Of a DNA stretch of 64,000 nucleotides, positions 1 to 9,166 are shown in pieces; the stretch's first letter is position 1; each line of letters starts with the position of its first letter. The DNA is from Silvimonas soli (GTDB lineage: Bacteria; Pseudomonadota; Gammaproteobacteria; Burkholderiales; Chitinibacteraceae): positions 3,903,001-3,967,000 of the forward strand of contig NZ_CP106736.1 of the NCBI RefSeq assembly GCF_030035605.1, written 5' to 3'. The notes under the pieces were generated by a model, which saw only the letters and a program-made list of their open reading frames with translations, had not been told where the DNA came from and made no database searches. Both the position numbers and the translations under genes were made by a program.

Positions 1-297
1 CATATTTGGTCGTATACCATTCCGGCTTTGCACGGCAACGCCAGTACCTCGGCCTTTCAACCGTTTATGGCTTTCACTCAAAGTTCCGGGCTGACATGGT
101 CGGTAGGTTCCGAAACCACCTACGATTGGGTGGATAAAGTGTGGACCGTGCCGGTGAGCGCCGGCCTGAGCAAAATGTTTTCATTTGGTAGCCAGAAAGC
201 CATGCTGGGTGTCGAAGGCAAATACTGGATTGCGCGCCCGGATAGCGTGCCGGGCTGGGGCGTGCGTCTGACTGCCTCGGTGTTATTTCCGGATTAG
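1..297 (+). CDS. Outer-membrane beta-barrel protein, C-terminal part (partial)
   Basis: The frame is open from base 1 to a TAG at 295-297, so only the last 98 residues are present and the true start lies outside the window. The sequence alternates polar and hydrophobic residues, has aromatic girdle positions and ends in F-P-D. It contains a segment like FQPF followed by W-T-V-P-x-x-x-G-x-x-K and later KPD or RPD near W-x-x-R. This is the pattern of the MetA-pathway-of-phenol-degradation or transporter-like outer-membrane barrel family. The predicted place is the outer membrane, possibly as a channel for hydrophobic compounds. The family assignment is by remembered motif and the substrate is unknown. 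Confidence 0.6.
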   Translation, partial: HIWSYTIPALHGNASTSAFQPFMAFTQSSGLTWSVGSETTYDWVDKVWTVPVSAGLSKMFSFGSQKAMLGVEGKYWIARPDSVPGWGVRLTASVLFPD

Positions 298-449
298 CCC
301 ATCTTTAATGATATGGCCGGTTGTACTGGCTGCCGGTAGAACCAGGTGCAAAGTTCGCAAACTGCCCTTGTCTGACTATGATGATGAATCAGCCAGCCCA
401 TCTATGCCTCGGGCACGGTGCAGTTGCCAGTCAATGGAGTTCACAACGC

Positions 450-1868
450 ATGCCAAACGAAGAAGCCACCCTGGAACAGCGCAAAGCGATCGGGATCGAA
501 GCACGCAAGCAAACCAAACGCAGCAGTCACCACAAGACTGGCAATACGGATCGCGATCCGTTGGCGTTGCTTGAGGCCAATAGCGAAGGGCGCGTGACCA
601 AACTGGTGCCGTTGCGTTACGCGCGCATGCTGGTGTCACCGTTTGCGTTTTTCCGCGGCAGTGCAATTTTGCAGGCACATGATCTGGCAGGCACACCTGA
701 CTCCGGCATCCAGATGCAAATCTGTGGCGATTGTCATCTCTCCAATTTTGGCGGCTTTGCCACGCCAGAACGCAATTTGTTGTTTGACGTAAATGACTTT
801 GATGAAACCCATCCCGGGCCTTGGGAGTGGGATCTGAAGCGTCTGGCCGCCAGTTTTGCCGTGGCCGCCCGCCACCTCGGGCACGGTGACTCAGCCGCCG
901 AAGAAACGGCTTATATTGTGGCGGAGTCCTATCGGCAAAAAACGCTCGAATACGCAGAAATGGGCGCGCTGGAAACCTGGTATGACCAGATCACGTTTGA
1001 GCGAATTCTGGAAAGCGCCAAGACTGCCGAAGGGCGGCGGTTGGTGCGCGAGGGTATGGCCAAAGCCGACCGGCGCAGTAGCGAGGAGCTGCTGCCAAAA
1101 CTGGGCGTGATGAAAGACGGCGTCTGGAAAATCCGCGATGCGCCTCCTGGTGTGTTTCATATTCACGGCAACACCAGCCTGTTTGATGAAGTGGATGACT
1201 GGGTGCAACTGGGCAGTCCGGAAGCGTTGATCAAAAAACTGTACAAAGAGTATTCGGGCACGATTTCGGCCAGCCACCGGCAATTACTGGAACGCTTCAC
1301 GCTGCATGACATGGCCTTCAAGGTGGTTGGGGTGGGTAGCGTCGGTACCCGCTGCTTGATCGCCTTGATGATAGGCAGTCAGGGCGAGCCGTTGTTCCTG
1401 CAAATCAAGGAAGCCCGCGATTCGGTGCTGGCGCCGTATGTCAAACCCAAGACCCCGTTTCAACATCAGGGGCGAAGGGTGGTGGAAGGGCAGCGCCTGA
1501 TGCAGGCTTCCAGCGATATTTTCCTGGGCTGGTCAACCGGGCCATCAGGGCGGCACTTCTATTTGCGCCAGTTGCGGGACATGAAAGTCTCGCCGCAGGT
1601 TGAATTGTTCGACTCCACCATACTCAAAGGCTATGCACGCTCCTGCGGCTGGGTCCTGGCGCGGGCACATGCAAGGGCCGGTGGTCTGGCAACGGAAGTG
1701 GCCGGGTACTTGGGTAAAAGCGACAGCATGGCGGTTGCCATTGGCAAATATTCAATGGCTTACGCCGACCAGGTCGAACGCGATTACGACATTTTCTCCA
1801 AAGCGTGTCGCTCCGGTCGGCTTGTCGCACGTACCGAAGCAGATTACACCGCAGATTTTCTGGTGTAG
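450..1868 (+). CDS. DUF2252 family protein (kinase-like fold)
   Basis: 472 residues from the ATG at 450, chosen because GGAG sits 11 bases upstream and because family members usually begin shortly before the R-x-S-H region. An upstream TTG at 321 and ATGs at 378-384 stay in frame but lack a good ribosome site. Residues 35-75 hold the family signature (DPLALLE, then LVPLRYARM and SPFAFFRG). Residues 93-101 (GDCHLSNFG) and 115-119 (NDFDE) resemble the catalytic loop and metal-binding DFD of aminoglycoside-phosphotransferase-like kinases. The protein is probably cytoplasmic. Its substrate is unknown and no neighbour hints at one. Confidence 0.85.
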   Translation: MPNEEATLEQRKAIGIEARKQTKRSSHHKTGNTDRDPLALLEANSEGRVTKLVPLRYARMLVSPFAFFRGSAILQAHDLAGTPDSGIQMQICGDCHLSNFGGFATPERNLLFDVNDFDETHPGPWEWDLKRLAASFAVAARHLGHGDSAAEETAYIVAESYRQKTLEYAEMGALETWYDQITFERILESAKTAEGRRLVREGMAKADRRSSEELLPKLGVMKDGVWKIRDAPPGVFHIHGNTSLFDEVDDWVQLGSPEALIKKLYKEYSGTISASHRQLLERFTLHDMAFKVVGVGSVGTRCLIALMIGSQGEPLFLQIKEARDSVLAPYVKPKTPFQHQGRRVVEGQRLMQASSDIFLGWSTGPSGRHFYLRQLRDMKVSPQVELFDSTILKGYARSCGWVLARAHARAGGLATEVAGYLGKSDSMAVAIGKYSMAYADQVERDYDIFSKACRSGRLVARTEADYTADFLV

Positions 1869-1955
1869 CTGCGCGGCGAGATGGGCTATAACCGCTATGA
1901 AAGGTATGTACGACGTTTTAAAATCCGGGCTAGCCCACCAAAAGGAATTTGCTTG

Positions 1956-2378
1956 ATGCGTTCGATTCGTCAAATGGCCATTGCAATGGCTCTGCTAGCA
2001 CCGCTAGCTGTTACCAGCCATGCAGCCGGCCTTGGCTTCATGAGTGACACGCCGCTGGCCCGGCTGAAGCCAGATGAAATCACCAGTCTGAACAAAACCA
2101 TCCAGGATGCGCTGGCCAACAGCAAGATCGGAGAAAAGGAAAACTGGAGCAACGTGGATCAGCCCAGTTCCACACCAACTTCGGTAGAGATCACACCCAC
2201 GCGTGATTTTGAGCGCGACGGCATGAGTTGCCGGGCGCTGATCCTGGCATTCAAGAGCAAGATCCAGAACGACACGATGACCCCATCCTATTGCAAAGCG
2301 GCAGATGGCACTTGGCAACTGGCGCCGCCGAACAGCGCCAAAAAGCCCAAAAATGCTTCGGCGACGACGACCAGGTAA
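1956..2378 (+). CDS. Small secreted surface-antigen-like protein (RT0821/Lpp0805-like)
   Basis: 140 residues from the ATG at 1956, with AAAGGA ten bases upstream. Residues 1-23 form a signal peptide ending in SHA. The C-terminal half has the pattern C-R-x-L ... Y-C-K-x-x-D-G-x-W, which is shared by small envelope proteins called RT0821/Lpp0805 surface antigens. The two cysteines may form a disulfide in the periplasm. The tail is rich in Lys, Ala and Thr. The gene is followed at once by a strong terminator, so it is probably a single-gene unit. The function is unknown and the family assignment rests on the C-terminal motif only. Confidence 0.6.
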   Translation: MRSIRQMAIAMALLAPLAVTSHAAGLGFMSDTPLARLKPDEITSLNKTIQDALANSKIGEKENWSNVDQPSSTPTSVEITPTRDFERDGMSCRALILAFKSKIQNDTMTPSYCKAADGTWQLAPPNSAKKPKNASATTTR

Positions 2379-2394
2379 GCGCTGGTTAGCCAGC

Positions 2395-2432
2395 AAAAAA
2401 GCATGCAGCCAGAACGGCGCATGCTTTTTTTT
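2395..2432 (+). terminator. Rho-independent terminator after the surface-antigen gene
   Basis: The stem arms AAAAAAGCATGC (2395-2406) and GCATGCTTTTTT (from 2419) flank a 12-base loop and are followed by a T-run. The A-run on the left means it could also act on the minus strand. Confidence 0.85.
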
Positions 2433-2544
2433 GTCCTGATTTTTAGGAAGTTACGAAATGTCACGTCCTCGGTCACAGCAAAAATACCCGCAGCGGGCTA
2501 AACTGCGATGATTGGACTATTGCAATTTATTTCCCGGAGTTTTC

Positions 2545-2850
2545 ATGTTTGTTCAATTAGTACAGTCTCGGTTGAAAGATCCAAATTCATATGACGTATT
2601 TGTGTCTCTCACCAATGACATGCTGGCCTGGTTGCGGGTACAGGCGGGTTTTGTCGCCTACGAGATGTACGAAGGCGATGGTTACTTTTTCGACCGGCTA
2701 GTGTGGGAAGACGAAGCCAGCTGTCGCAATGCCGCAGATCGCTTCATGGATACCGGCACCGCTTTCAGCATGCTGGCGTTGCTGCAGCCTGAAATTCATA
2801 CGCTATTTGGTGAAGAAGTCATGCGCTCGGTTGCGCAGCACATGACCTGA
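2545..2850 (+). CDS. Small ABM-like (dimeric alpha-beta barrel) protein
   Basis: 101 residues from the ATG at 2545, with CGGAG seven bases upstream. The pattern V-Q-L-V ... F-V-S-L-T ... W-L-R-x-Q-x-G-F-x-x-Y-E-M-Y ... F-D-R-L-V-W-E-D-E-A resembles antibiotic-biosynthesis-monooxygenase-type ferredoxin-like domains, in which a strand-helix-strand unit is followed by W-x-x and D/E-A at the second helix. There is no signal peptide. Such proteins are quinol monooxygenases, heme oxygenases or structural dimers; I cannot tell which. The next gene starts about 100 bases downstream on the same strand. Confidence 0.5.
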   Translation: MFVQLVQSRLKDPNSYDVFVSLTNDMLAWLRVQAGFVAYEMYEGDGYFFDRLVWEDEASCRNAADRFMDTGTAFSMLALLQPEIHTLFGEEVMRSVAQHMT

Positions 2851-2947
2851 TCAGGTCGCTCTGGCACTGCGGATGTTATTCTTGTCGCACCGGCCGCATG
2901 TAAGCCTGCCGGTTTTTCGACAATTTCTTTCCCGACATTCTTCGCCT

Positions 2948-3586
2948 ATGCCCGCAGTAAAACTCGTTTGTTTTGATATGGATGGCACGCTGGTAGACAG
3001 TGAAAAACTGTGCAACCAGGCCTTTCTCGAACTCTTGCCGCAGCTGGACGAGACCATAGACGGCATGGTGCAGCGTTATCGCGGCATCAAATTCGCGCCC
3101 ATTGCGGCTGATTTGGCCCGGCGGATAGGCCAGCCATTACCCGATGATTTCGAAGCCCGCTATCGCGCCCGCGTGGTCGAACTGTTTGATGCCGAACTGG
3201 AAGTCATGCCCGGCGTCATTGAAATGCTTGATCAACTGCATTTGCCGTTTTGTCTGGTCTCCAACGGCCCTGCCGCCAAAATTCGCCACGCGCTTGAAAT
3301 CACTGGCTTGGCGGAGTTATTTGGCGAGCGCATTTACAGCGCGTACGACGTGGGCAAATGGAAGCCTGATCCCGCTTTGTTCCTGCATGTTGCTCAAGAA
3401 CTGGGCGTTGACGCTGCCGCTTGCGCCGTCGTAGAAGACAGCCCAACGGGCATCCAGGCCGCATTGGGCGCGGGCATGCACGCCTTGTATTACCAGCCGC
3501 ATGGCCAGCAAGACGCTGTTCCGGCCGGTGTAACGGCGTTTACCCATATGGCGCAATTGGTGCCACTGCTGCAGCAAATCAGCTGA
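2948..3586 (+). CDS. yieH: HAD-superfamily phosphatase, YieH-like
   Basis: 212 residues from the ATG at 2948. HAD motif I is D10-M-D12-G-T, with D10 the predicted nucleophile. Motif II is the S in VSNG near residue 105, motif III is K in KWKPDP near 137-139, and motif IV is E163-D164. The alpha-helical cap lies between residues 15 and 85. Several stretches (LFDAELE, VSNGP, AYDVGKWKPDPAL, T-F-T-H near the end) match what I remember of E. coli YieH, a phosphatase active on 6-phosphogluconate and similar compounds. A cytoplasmic housecleaning or sugar-phosphate phosphatase is likely. The exact substrate is inferred from that similarity. Confidence 0.75.
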   Translation: MPAVKLVCFDMDGTLVDSEKLCNQAFLELLPQLDETIDGMVQRYRGIKFAPIAADLARRIGQPLPDDFEARYRARVVELFDAELEVMPGVIEMLDQLHLPFCLVSNGPAAKIRHALEITGLAELFGERIYSAYDVGKWKPDPALFLHVAQELGVDAAACAVVEDSPTGIQAALGAGMHALYYQPHGQQDAVPAGVTAFTHMAQLVPLLQQIS

Positions 3587-3597
3587 ACATCGCACAC

Positions 3598-3639
3598 AAA
3601 ACAAAGGCCCGGAGTAGTGATGATCCGGGCCTTTGTTTT
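3598..3639. terminator. Bidirectional terminator between yieH-like and dbpA
   Basis: The arms AAAACAAAGGCCCGGA and TCCGGGCCTTTGTTTT pair around a ten-base loop. A-runs and T-runs on both sides suit the two converging genes at 3586 and 3663. Confidence 0.9.
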
Positions 3640-3662
3640 GAGCGTGTATCTCCGCGCGCGAT

Positions 3663-5054
3663 TTATTCGTCCATCAGCCGTACTTTGAAACGCTTGCCCT
3701 TGATATTGCTGTTGGAAAGCCGCTTGCAGGCTTCATCGGCAATATTGTGGTCGACTGCAACAAAGGTCGAAAAATCAAACACATTGATTTTGCCGATCTG
3801 TTCGCCTTTAAAACCGGCATCGCCAGTCAGCGCGCCCAGCACATCGCCGGGACGGATTTTTTCCTTGCGGCCAGCGGCAATGGCCAGTGTGGACATGGGC
3901 GGTTGCAGTGTCTTGCCATCGGCAGGCTTGGCTTCGTTCAGGTGATGCCAGACGGCTTTGACGCCTTGCTGGTAGTCCTCAATCAGCTTGACCCATTTCT
4001 TTTCGTTAGCTGCTGCCAGTGTCACCGCCAGACCACGTTCTTTGCCGCGACCAGTGCGGCCAATACGGTGGACGTGGACTTCAGCGTCTTTGGAGACGTC
4101 GACGTTCAGCACCATGTCCAGTGAGGCAATATCCAGCCCACGCGCGGCCACATCGGTGGCAACCAGGATGGAACAACTGCGATTGGCAAAGCGCACCAGA
4201 ATCTCGTCGCGATCACGTTGTTCCATGTCGCCATAAAGAGCCAGGGCCGACAAACCACGCGCGCGCAGTTCTTCGGTCAGCTCGCGGCAATGGATTTTGG
4301 TATTGCAGAACGCCAGCGTGGAAACCGGACGGAAATGCTCAATAATCTGCGCGGCGGCGGCGTTACGCTCGGTGTGTTCAACGTCGTAAAAACGTTGTTC
4401 GATGCGGTTGGCATCGTGAAACGATTCCACTTTGACTTCCACTGGCTGGCGCAAGAACTCTGCACTTTGCTTGCGTACGTCTTCCGTATACGTGGCCGAG
4501 AACAGCAGAGTCTGCCGGCGTTGCGGACACTGGCGCACGATGTTGGCGACTTCGTCAAAGAAGCCCATATCGATCATGCGGTCGGCTTCATCCAGCACCA
4601 GTGTGTTGATGCGACGCAGGTCCAGCGTTTCGCGGAACAGGTGATCGTGCAGGCGGCCCGGCGTGCCGACCACGATATGCGCACCGTGTTCCAGCGAGCC
4701 AATCTGTGGCCCCATCGGCGTGCCGCCACACAGCGTGACGATCTTGATGTTGTCCATATGCCGCGCCAACTGGCGCAGCGATTTGGCCACCTGATCAGCC
4801 AGTTCGCGCGTAGGGCACATCACCAGCGCCTGAATCGCAAACAGCTTGGGGTTCAGGTTATGCAAAATGCCAAGGCCAAACGCCGCGGTTTTGCCGCTGC
4901 CGGTTTTGGCTTGGGCGATGACATCTTTGCGATCCAGGATCAGCGGCAAGCTGCGCGCCTGGATGTCGGTCATTTCAAAGTATTCAAGGCTGTCCAGATT
5001 GGCCAGTTGTTCTGGCGACAATGGCAGCGCGGAAAAAGGTTGTTTCCTGGTCAC
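3663..5054 (-). CDS. dbpA: ATP-dependent RNA helicase DbpA
   Basis: 463 residues from a GTG at 5054 with GAGGA eight or so bases upstream. The DEAD-box motifs are all visible: Q-motif region near 20-35, A-x-T-GSGKT at 50-56, PTREL at 81-85, DEAD at 155-158, SAT at 186-188, and HRIGRTGR at 329-336. Residues 390-463 form the DbpA RNA-binding domain (R-P-G-D-V-L-G-A-L-T, then G-K-I-N-V-F-D, ending K-G-K-R-F-K-V-R). In E. coli this domain binds hairpin 92 of 23S rRNA and the enzyme acts in 50S subunit assembly. The gene lies 27 bases after map on the same strand, so both may share a transcript. Confidence 0.95.
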   Translation of the reverse strand: MTRKQPFSALPLSPEQLANLDSLEYFEMTDIQARSLPLILDRKDVIAQAKTGSGKTAAFGLGILHNLNPKLFAIQALVMCPTRELADQVAKSLRQLARHMDNIKIVTLCGGTPMGPQIGSLEHGAHIVVGTPGRLHDHLFRETLDLRRINTLVLDEADRMIDMGFFDEVANIVRQCPQRRQTLLFSATYTEDVRKQSAEFLRQPVEVKVESFHDANRIEQRFYDVEHTERNAAAAQIIEHFRPVSTLAFCNTKIHCRELTEELRARGLSALALYGDMEQRDRDEILVRFANRSCSILVATDVAARGLDIASLDMVLNVDVSKDAEVHVHRIGRTGRGKERGLAVTLAAANEKKWVKLIEDYQQGVKAVWHHLNEAKPADGKTLQPPMSTLAIAAGRKEKIRPGDVLGALTGDAGFKGEQIGKINVFDFSTFVAVDHNIADEACKRLSNSNIKGKRFKVRLMDE

Positions 5055-5081
5055 AGGGCGTCCTCGATTTTTAAGTGTGGA

Positions 5082-5849
5082 TTAGAGGCTTGAGGGCCAG
5101 GGGGTAAGAATTTCAAAACCGTCGTCGGTTACGGCGATCATGTGTTCCCATTGCGCGGACAGCGAGCCGTCACGGGTCACAACGGTCCAGCCATCGGCCA
5201 GTGAGCGCACTCCTGGTTCACCGGCGTTGATCATCGGCTCCACAGTAAAGGTCATGCCTTTTTTCAGGCGCAGACCGGTGCCGGGGCGGCCGTAATGCAG
5301 CACTTGCGGGTCTTCGTGGTACACCCGACCAATGCCATGGCCGCAATATTCGCGCACCACCGAATAACCGCGGCTTTCGGCCAGCGTCTGGATTGAGTGA
5401 CCCACATCGCCCAGCGTCGCGCCCGGTCTTACCACTTCAATGCCTGCCATCATTGCTTCAAAAGTCGTATCGACCAGTTTTTGCGCGGCGGGTGAGGGCG
5501 TACCGGCGTAGAACATGCGGCTGGTATCGCCGTGCCAGCCATCTTTGATGACGGTAACGTCGATATTGACGATATCGCCATCCTTGAGCAATTCCTTGGG
5601 GCTGGGAATACCGTGGCAAACCACGCCATTGACCGAGGTACACAGCGTTTTGGGGAAGCCGTGATAACCGACATTTGCAGGAACGGTTTTCTGGATTTTG
5701 GTGATGTATTCAAAACAGCGCCGATCCAGTTCTTCAGTCGACACGCCCGGCTGCACGTATTCGCTGATCATCTCCAGCACTTCGGCGGCCAGGCGGCCAG
5801 CCACGCGCATAGACTCAATCTGTTCGGGCGTTTTGAGGGTAATGGGCAT
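5082..5849 (-). CDS. map: Methionine aminopeptidase type I
   Basis: 255 residues from the ATG at 5849 with AAAGGA eight bases upstream; a frame extension to 5918 lacks such a site. The enzyme removes N-terminal methionine from nascent proteins in the cytoplasm. The substrate histidine H79 and the five metal ligands D97, D108, H171, E204 and E235 are all present at the same positions as in the E. coli enzyme. No extension or zinc-finger domain is seen. map is often next to rpsB; here it is followed by dbpA, which suggests a secondary or relocated copy, although this cannot be settled from one window. Confidence 0.95.
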   Translation of the reverse strand: MPITLKTPEQIESMRVAGRLAAEVLEMISEYVQPGVSTEELDRRCFEYITKIQKTVPANVGYHGFPKTLCTSVNGVVCHGIPSPKELLKDGDIVNIDVTVIKDGWHGDTSRMFYAGTPSPAAQKLVDTTFEAMMAGIEVVRPGATLGDVGHSIQTLAESRGYSVVREYCGHGIGRVYHEDPQVLHYGRPGTGLRLKKGMTFTVEPMINAGEPGVRSLADGWTVVTRDGSLSAQWEHMIAVTDDGFEILTPWPSSL

Positions 5850-6041
5850 TGCAATCCTTTGTTTTCTGCCTGAGGCAGCTATCCATAAACGGATTATCCC
5901 GTGCAATGTGCGGGACATACAGCTTTTTCGCGTTTTTTGGCCCGATAGACTCCGTTGGGTCAGCTTTGTAGCGCGCGATATTTGCCTTTTTGAGTGCGGG
6001 GTTCTTCAATCCACAGGCTTTGGGCAATTCTTGCTGTCAAT

Positions 6042-6986
6042 TCAGGGAGATACCCACGCAGCTGCCGCGCCGCTCGCATCGGCTGCGCGAGTACGCCGAA
6101 CTTCGTCACGTACCCGTTCCAGAAATGCTTGCACCAGCGCGGGCTGGCTTTCGCGCCGATGGACCAGCCAGACCGCTGTGCGTGCGGCAGGGTGGTCAAT
6201 GGTGCGATAAGCCACGGTTTCTACCTGAATACGTTGTTGCAGGGCGGGCATGATACCCACGCCAAACCCGGCGGCAATCAAGGCAATCTGCGTCGAGGTT
6301 TCCCGCGCTTCCTGCACGATGTTGGGCGTAAAACCGGCATCGCGGCACAAATGCCAGACCTGTTCAGCCAGCGTAATGCCAATGCCGCGCGGAAACATCA
6401 CAAAGCCGTCGTGGGCAAATTGTTCCAGCGATACCGGCACGGCCGGATCGCCCTGCGCGGCGGGGTGGCTGGTGTGCATGGCAATCACTAACGGCTCTTG
6501 CAAGAGTTCGATGATCTGCAAGGCGTCGGGTACGGCGATTGGCCTGATTACGCCAATATCCAGCCGTCGTTCCATCAGCGCGTCAATCTGATGGGGTGTG
6601 GTCATTTCACGCAAAGTGAGCTGCACTGCCGGATGGCTTTCGCGAAAATCGTGAATCGAACGGGCAAACACCGCGGTAAATGGTGCCGAACCGGTAATGC
6701 CCAACCGCAATTCCCCCGATTGCCCGCGATGCGCCCGTACCGCCTGTTCGACCGCTTGATCCAGTTGCTTGAGTATCAGACGGGCGTCATTCAGAAATGA
6801 ACGCCCGGCCTGGGTGAGCTCGACGCGGCGGTTGGTGCGATTAAACAGCCGCACGCCCATGTCCTGTTCCAGTGCCTGTATCTGCTGGCTCAGCGGTGGC
6901 TGAGTCATTTCCAGCCGCTCTGCGGCACGGCCAAAGTGCAGTTCCTCGGCAACGGCCACAAAGTACCGCAGTTGTCTCAATTCCAT
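6042..6986 (-). CDS. LysR-family transcriptional regulator
   Basis: 314 residues from the ATG at 6986. Residues 1-60 form the winged helix-turn-helix (MELRQLRYFVAVAEELHFGRAAERL, then PPLSQQIQALE); the rest is the two-lobed effector domain. The gene is divergent from the exporter at 7161 with 174 bases between them. This is the usual arrangement for a LysR regulator that controls its neighbour and represses itself. The effector is unknown, but an aromatic compound or drug exported by the pump would fit. Confidence 0.9.
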   Translation of the reverse strand: MELRQLRYFVAVAEELHFGRAAERLEMTQPPLSQQIQALEQDMGVRLFNRTNRRVELTQAGRSFLNDARLILKQLDQAVEQAVRAHRGQSGELRLGITGSAPFTAVFARSIHDFRESHPAVQLTLREMTTPHQIDALMERRLDIGVIRPIAVPDALQIIELLQEPLVIAMHTSHPAAQGDPAVPVSLEQFAHDGFVMFPRGIGITLAEQVWHLCRDAGFTPNIVQEARETSTQIALIAAGFGVGIMPALQQRIQVETVAYRTIDHPAARTAVWLVHRRESQPALVQAFLERVRDEVRRTRAADASGAAAAWVSP

Positions 6987-7036
6987 GGCGGGGTTTTTCC
7001 GGTCAGGCTTATTGGGTCGAAATTCATATCAAATAG

Positions 7037-7055
7037 GTCGATTGATATTATCGAC
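7037..7055. promoter_or_regulatory. Candidate LysR operator
   Basis: The perfect arms GTCGAT and ATCGAC are separated by seven bases in the AT-rich divergent intergenic region between the LysR gene and the DHA2 exporter. The overall length suits a LysR box. Binding by this regulator is inference. Confidence 0.45.
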
Positions 7056-7160
7056 ATTAACTGACCATTTTTCTAGACTGTATGCTCAGAGTTTCCTTGC
7101 ACCTTACACCTCTACGCCACTGTGGCCGCGAGGTGTTCTTTTGCGTGATACCTACCCAAA

Positions 7161-8543
7161 ATGAATATTCAGGCTGACGGCGTACCGCTCCCCAAACGTT
7201 ATTGGGCAATCCTGACCGTTGCCTTGGCCATCAGCATGGCTGTGCTGGATGGGGCCATCGCCAATATTGCTTTACCGGTTATTGCCCGTGATCTGCACGC
7301 CAGCCCGGCTGCATCGATCTGGGTGGTCAACGCATACCAATTGGCTATCACCGTGTCGCTGCTGGCGTTTTCTTCGCTGGGCGATATCTATGGCTACCGG
7401 CGGGTTTATCAAACCGGTCTGGCCGTGTTTACGGTGACCTCGGTGATTTGCGCGTTGTCTGATTCGCTTACCACGCTGACCATCGCCCGGATTCTGCAAG
7501 GCTTTGGCGCTGCCGGTTTGATGAGCGTAAACGCGGCGTTGATCCGGGTGATTTATCCCAAAGCCCAGTTGGGGCGCGGTATGGCCCTGAACTCGCTGAT
7601 TGTGGCGCTTTCGTCGGCGGCTGGCCCGACCATTGCTGCGGCGATTCTGGTGGTGGCGTCATGGCAGTGGCTGTTCGCCATCAACCTGCCATTGGGCGTG
7701 CTGGCGTTTGTGATTGCCATGAAAGCTTTGCCCAACAACGCCCACAAAGCCACGCACGCATTCGACTTCAAAAGCGCGCTGCTCAATGCCTTGACCTTTG
7801 GATTGCTGATTTTCAGCATCGACGGTCTGGGGCACGAGGCCAATCGTCTATTGGTGCTGGCGATGCTGGCGGTTGCGATCGTGGTGGGTTATTTCTTTGT
7901 GCGCCGCCAATTGACGCTGTCTGCACCTTTGTTGCCGATTGATCTGCTGCGCATTCCGATCTTTGGCTTGTCGATTTGTACTTCGATCTGCTCGTTCTGT
8001 GCGCAAATGCTGGCCATGGTGTCGCTGCCGTTTTACCTGCAGGAAACCCTGGGCCGTACCGCTACGCAAACGGGGCTGTTGCTCACACCGTGGCCCTTGG
8101 CGATTGTGTTTGTCGCACCGCTGGCCGGGCGCCTGGTAGAAAAGAAATACTCGCCAGGCATGCTCGGGGGAGTAGGAATGGCCATTTTCGCGGCTGGTCT
8201 ACTACTGCTGGCGCTGTTACCGGCTGATCCGTCCGGGCTGGATATCGCTTGGCGTATGACACTGTGCGGTATTGGCTTTGGCTTCTTTCAGTCGCCCAAC
8301 AACTTTGCCATGCTCTCGTCGGCTCCCGCTCATCGCGGCGGCGGAGCCAGCGGCATGCTCGGTACAGCGCGTTTGCTGGGGCAGACCATGGGCGCATCAC
8401 TGGTGGCGCTGATGTTTAGTTTGTTTCCCATGAACGGCACCCGCAATAGCTTGCTGGCCGCAGCACTGTTTGCCATTTGCGCTGCTGGAGTGAGTTGCAT
8501 GCGCATGGCCAATGGCGTAACCAAGAAAATGGCGCCAGGTTAA
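7161..8543 (+). CDS. MFS transporter, DHA2 (EmrB/QacA-like) drug exporter
   Basis: 460 residues. The N-terminal segment has L-D-G-A-I-A-N-I-A-L-P-V-I (motif D1-like, typical of DHA2 proteins, where the Asp is in TM1), followed by S-S-L-G-D-I-Y-G-Y-R-R-V (motif A). About 13-14 hydrophobic segments are spread along the chain. Such pumps exchange protons for drugs or lipophilic toxins at the inner membrane. No EmrA-type membrane-fusion partner is next to it, so it probably works alone. It is likely regulated by the divergent LysR protein. The substrate is unknown. Confidence 0.85.
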   Translation: MNIQADGVPLPKRYWAILTVALAISMAVLDGAIANIALPVIARDLHASPAASIWVVNAYQLAITVSLLAFSSLGDIYGYRRVYQTGLAVFTVTSVICALSDSLTTLTIARILQGFGAAGLMSVNAALIRVIYPKAQLGRGMALNSLIVALSSAAGPTIAAAILVVASWQWLFAINLPLGVLAFVIAMKALPNNAHKATHAFDFKSALLNALTFGLLIFSIDGLGHEANRLLVLAMLAVAIVVGYFFVRRQLTLSAPLLPIDLLRIPIFGLSICTSICSFCAQMLAMVSLPFYLQETLGRTATQTGLLLTPWPLAIVFVAPLAGRLVEKKYSPGMLGGVGMAIFAAGLLLLALLPADPSGLDIAWRMTLCGIGFGFFQSPNNFAMLSSAPAHRGGGASGMLGTARLLGQTMGASLVALMFSLFPMNGTRNSLLAAALFAICAAGVSCMRMANGVTKKMAPG

Positions 8544-8569
8544 ACGCTGGCGCCAGGTATATCGGTCAT

Positions 8570-8959
8570 TCAGTTGTGATGCTGTCGGGATGCCCGATCA
8601 TCTTGCTGCGTCTTGTTGCGCATGAATACAATCGCCACGATCCCCGCGATCAGCACGCCGGGGATCAACAATGGCAGCATCAGAAAAATCGCCAGCAGAA
8701 TCAGCAGCACTGGCGCCAGAATCAGCGTCACCAGCAAGATGGATGATCCAGCCAGCAGCAGCATGAGCAACATTGCCACTAGCGATTCCGCCACCAAGGC
8801 AAGTAGCACACTGCCAGCCGCCAGACCCCAAGTCGCGAAGCCATGCACGGGCTCACCGTTGTAGCTGATTGAAAATCGCTGCGCCGGAATCAGATAATGG
8901 CCAAGTGCCATAAACAGCACTGCCAGTAATACAACTCGCCAAACGCTGGTGCTACGCAT
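8570..8959 (-). CDS. Small integral membrane protein of unknown function
   Basis: 129 residues from the ATG at 8959, with AAAGG about nine bases upstream. A first hydrophobic segment covers residues 6-22. A short hydrophilic loop follows (residues 26-42), then two to four strongly hydrophobic Leu/Ala/Val-rich segments span residues 45-115. The end is short, basic and polar (MRNK then DDRASRQHHN). I do not recognise a family. The gene is convergent with the DHA2 exporter, 26 bases away, and its start faces the ada gene. Confidence 0.55.
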   Translation of the reverse strand: MRSTSVWRVVLLAVLFMALGHYLIPAQRFSISYNGEPVHGFATWGLAAGSVLLALVAESLVAMLLMLLLAGSSILLVTLILAPVLLILLAIFLMLPLLIPGVLIAGIVAIVFMRNKTQQDDRASRQHHN

Positions 8960-9166
8960 GAATCTGCCTTTTGCCTGAAATGAGCGGTGAAGGTTTTTTG
9001 GATGATTCTGTGCTGAATAATGGCGTATCTGCGCCAGGATGCAACAAACGCCACCGCCTGCGGCTATCAGGGGTTGTTTTGCGCTGATGAATTTGAAAGC
9101 AAGGCGCGGAGTGCTGGTCGTGGCATGATGAACGAATATGGTTGCACCACTGAACCGGGAGCAATC

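Noticed and set aside
4218..5093. A 291-codon plus-strand frame opposite dbpA
   Set aside because: Shadow frame; all DEAD-box motifs are on the minus strand.
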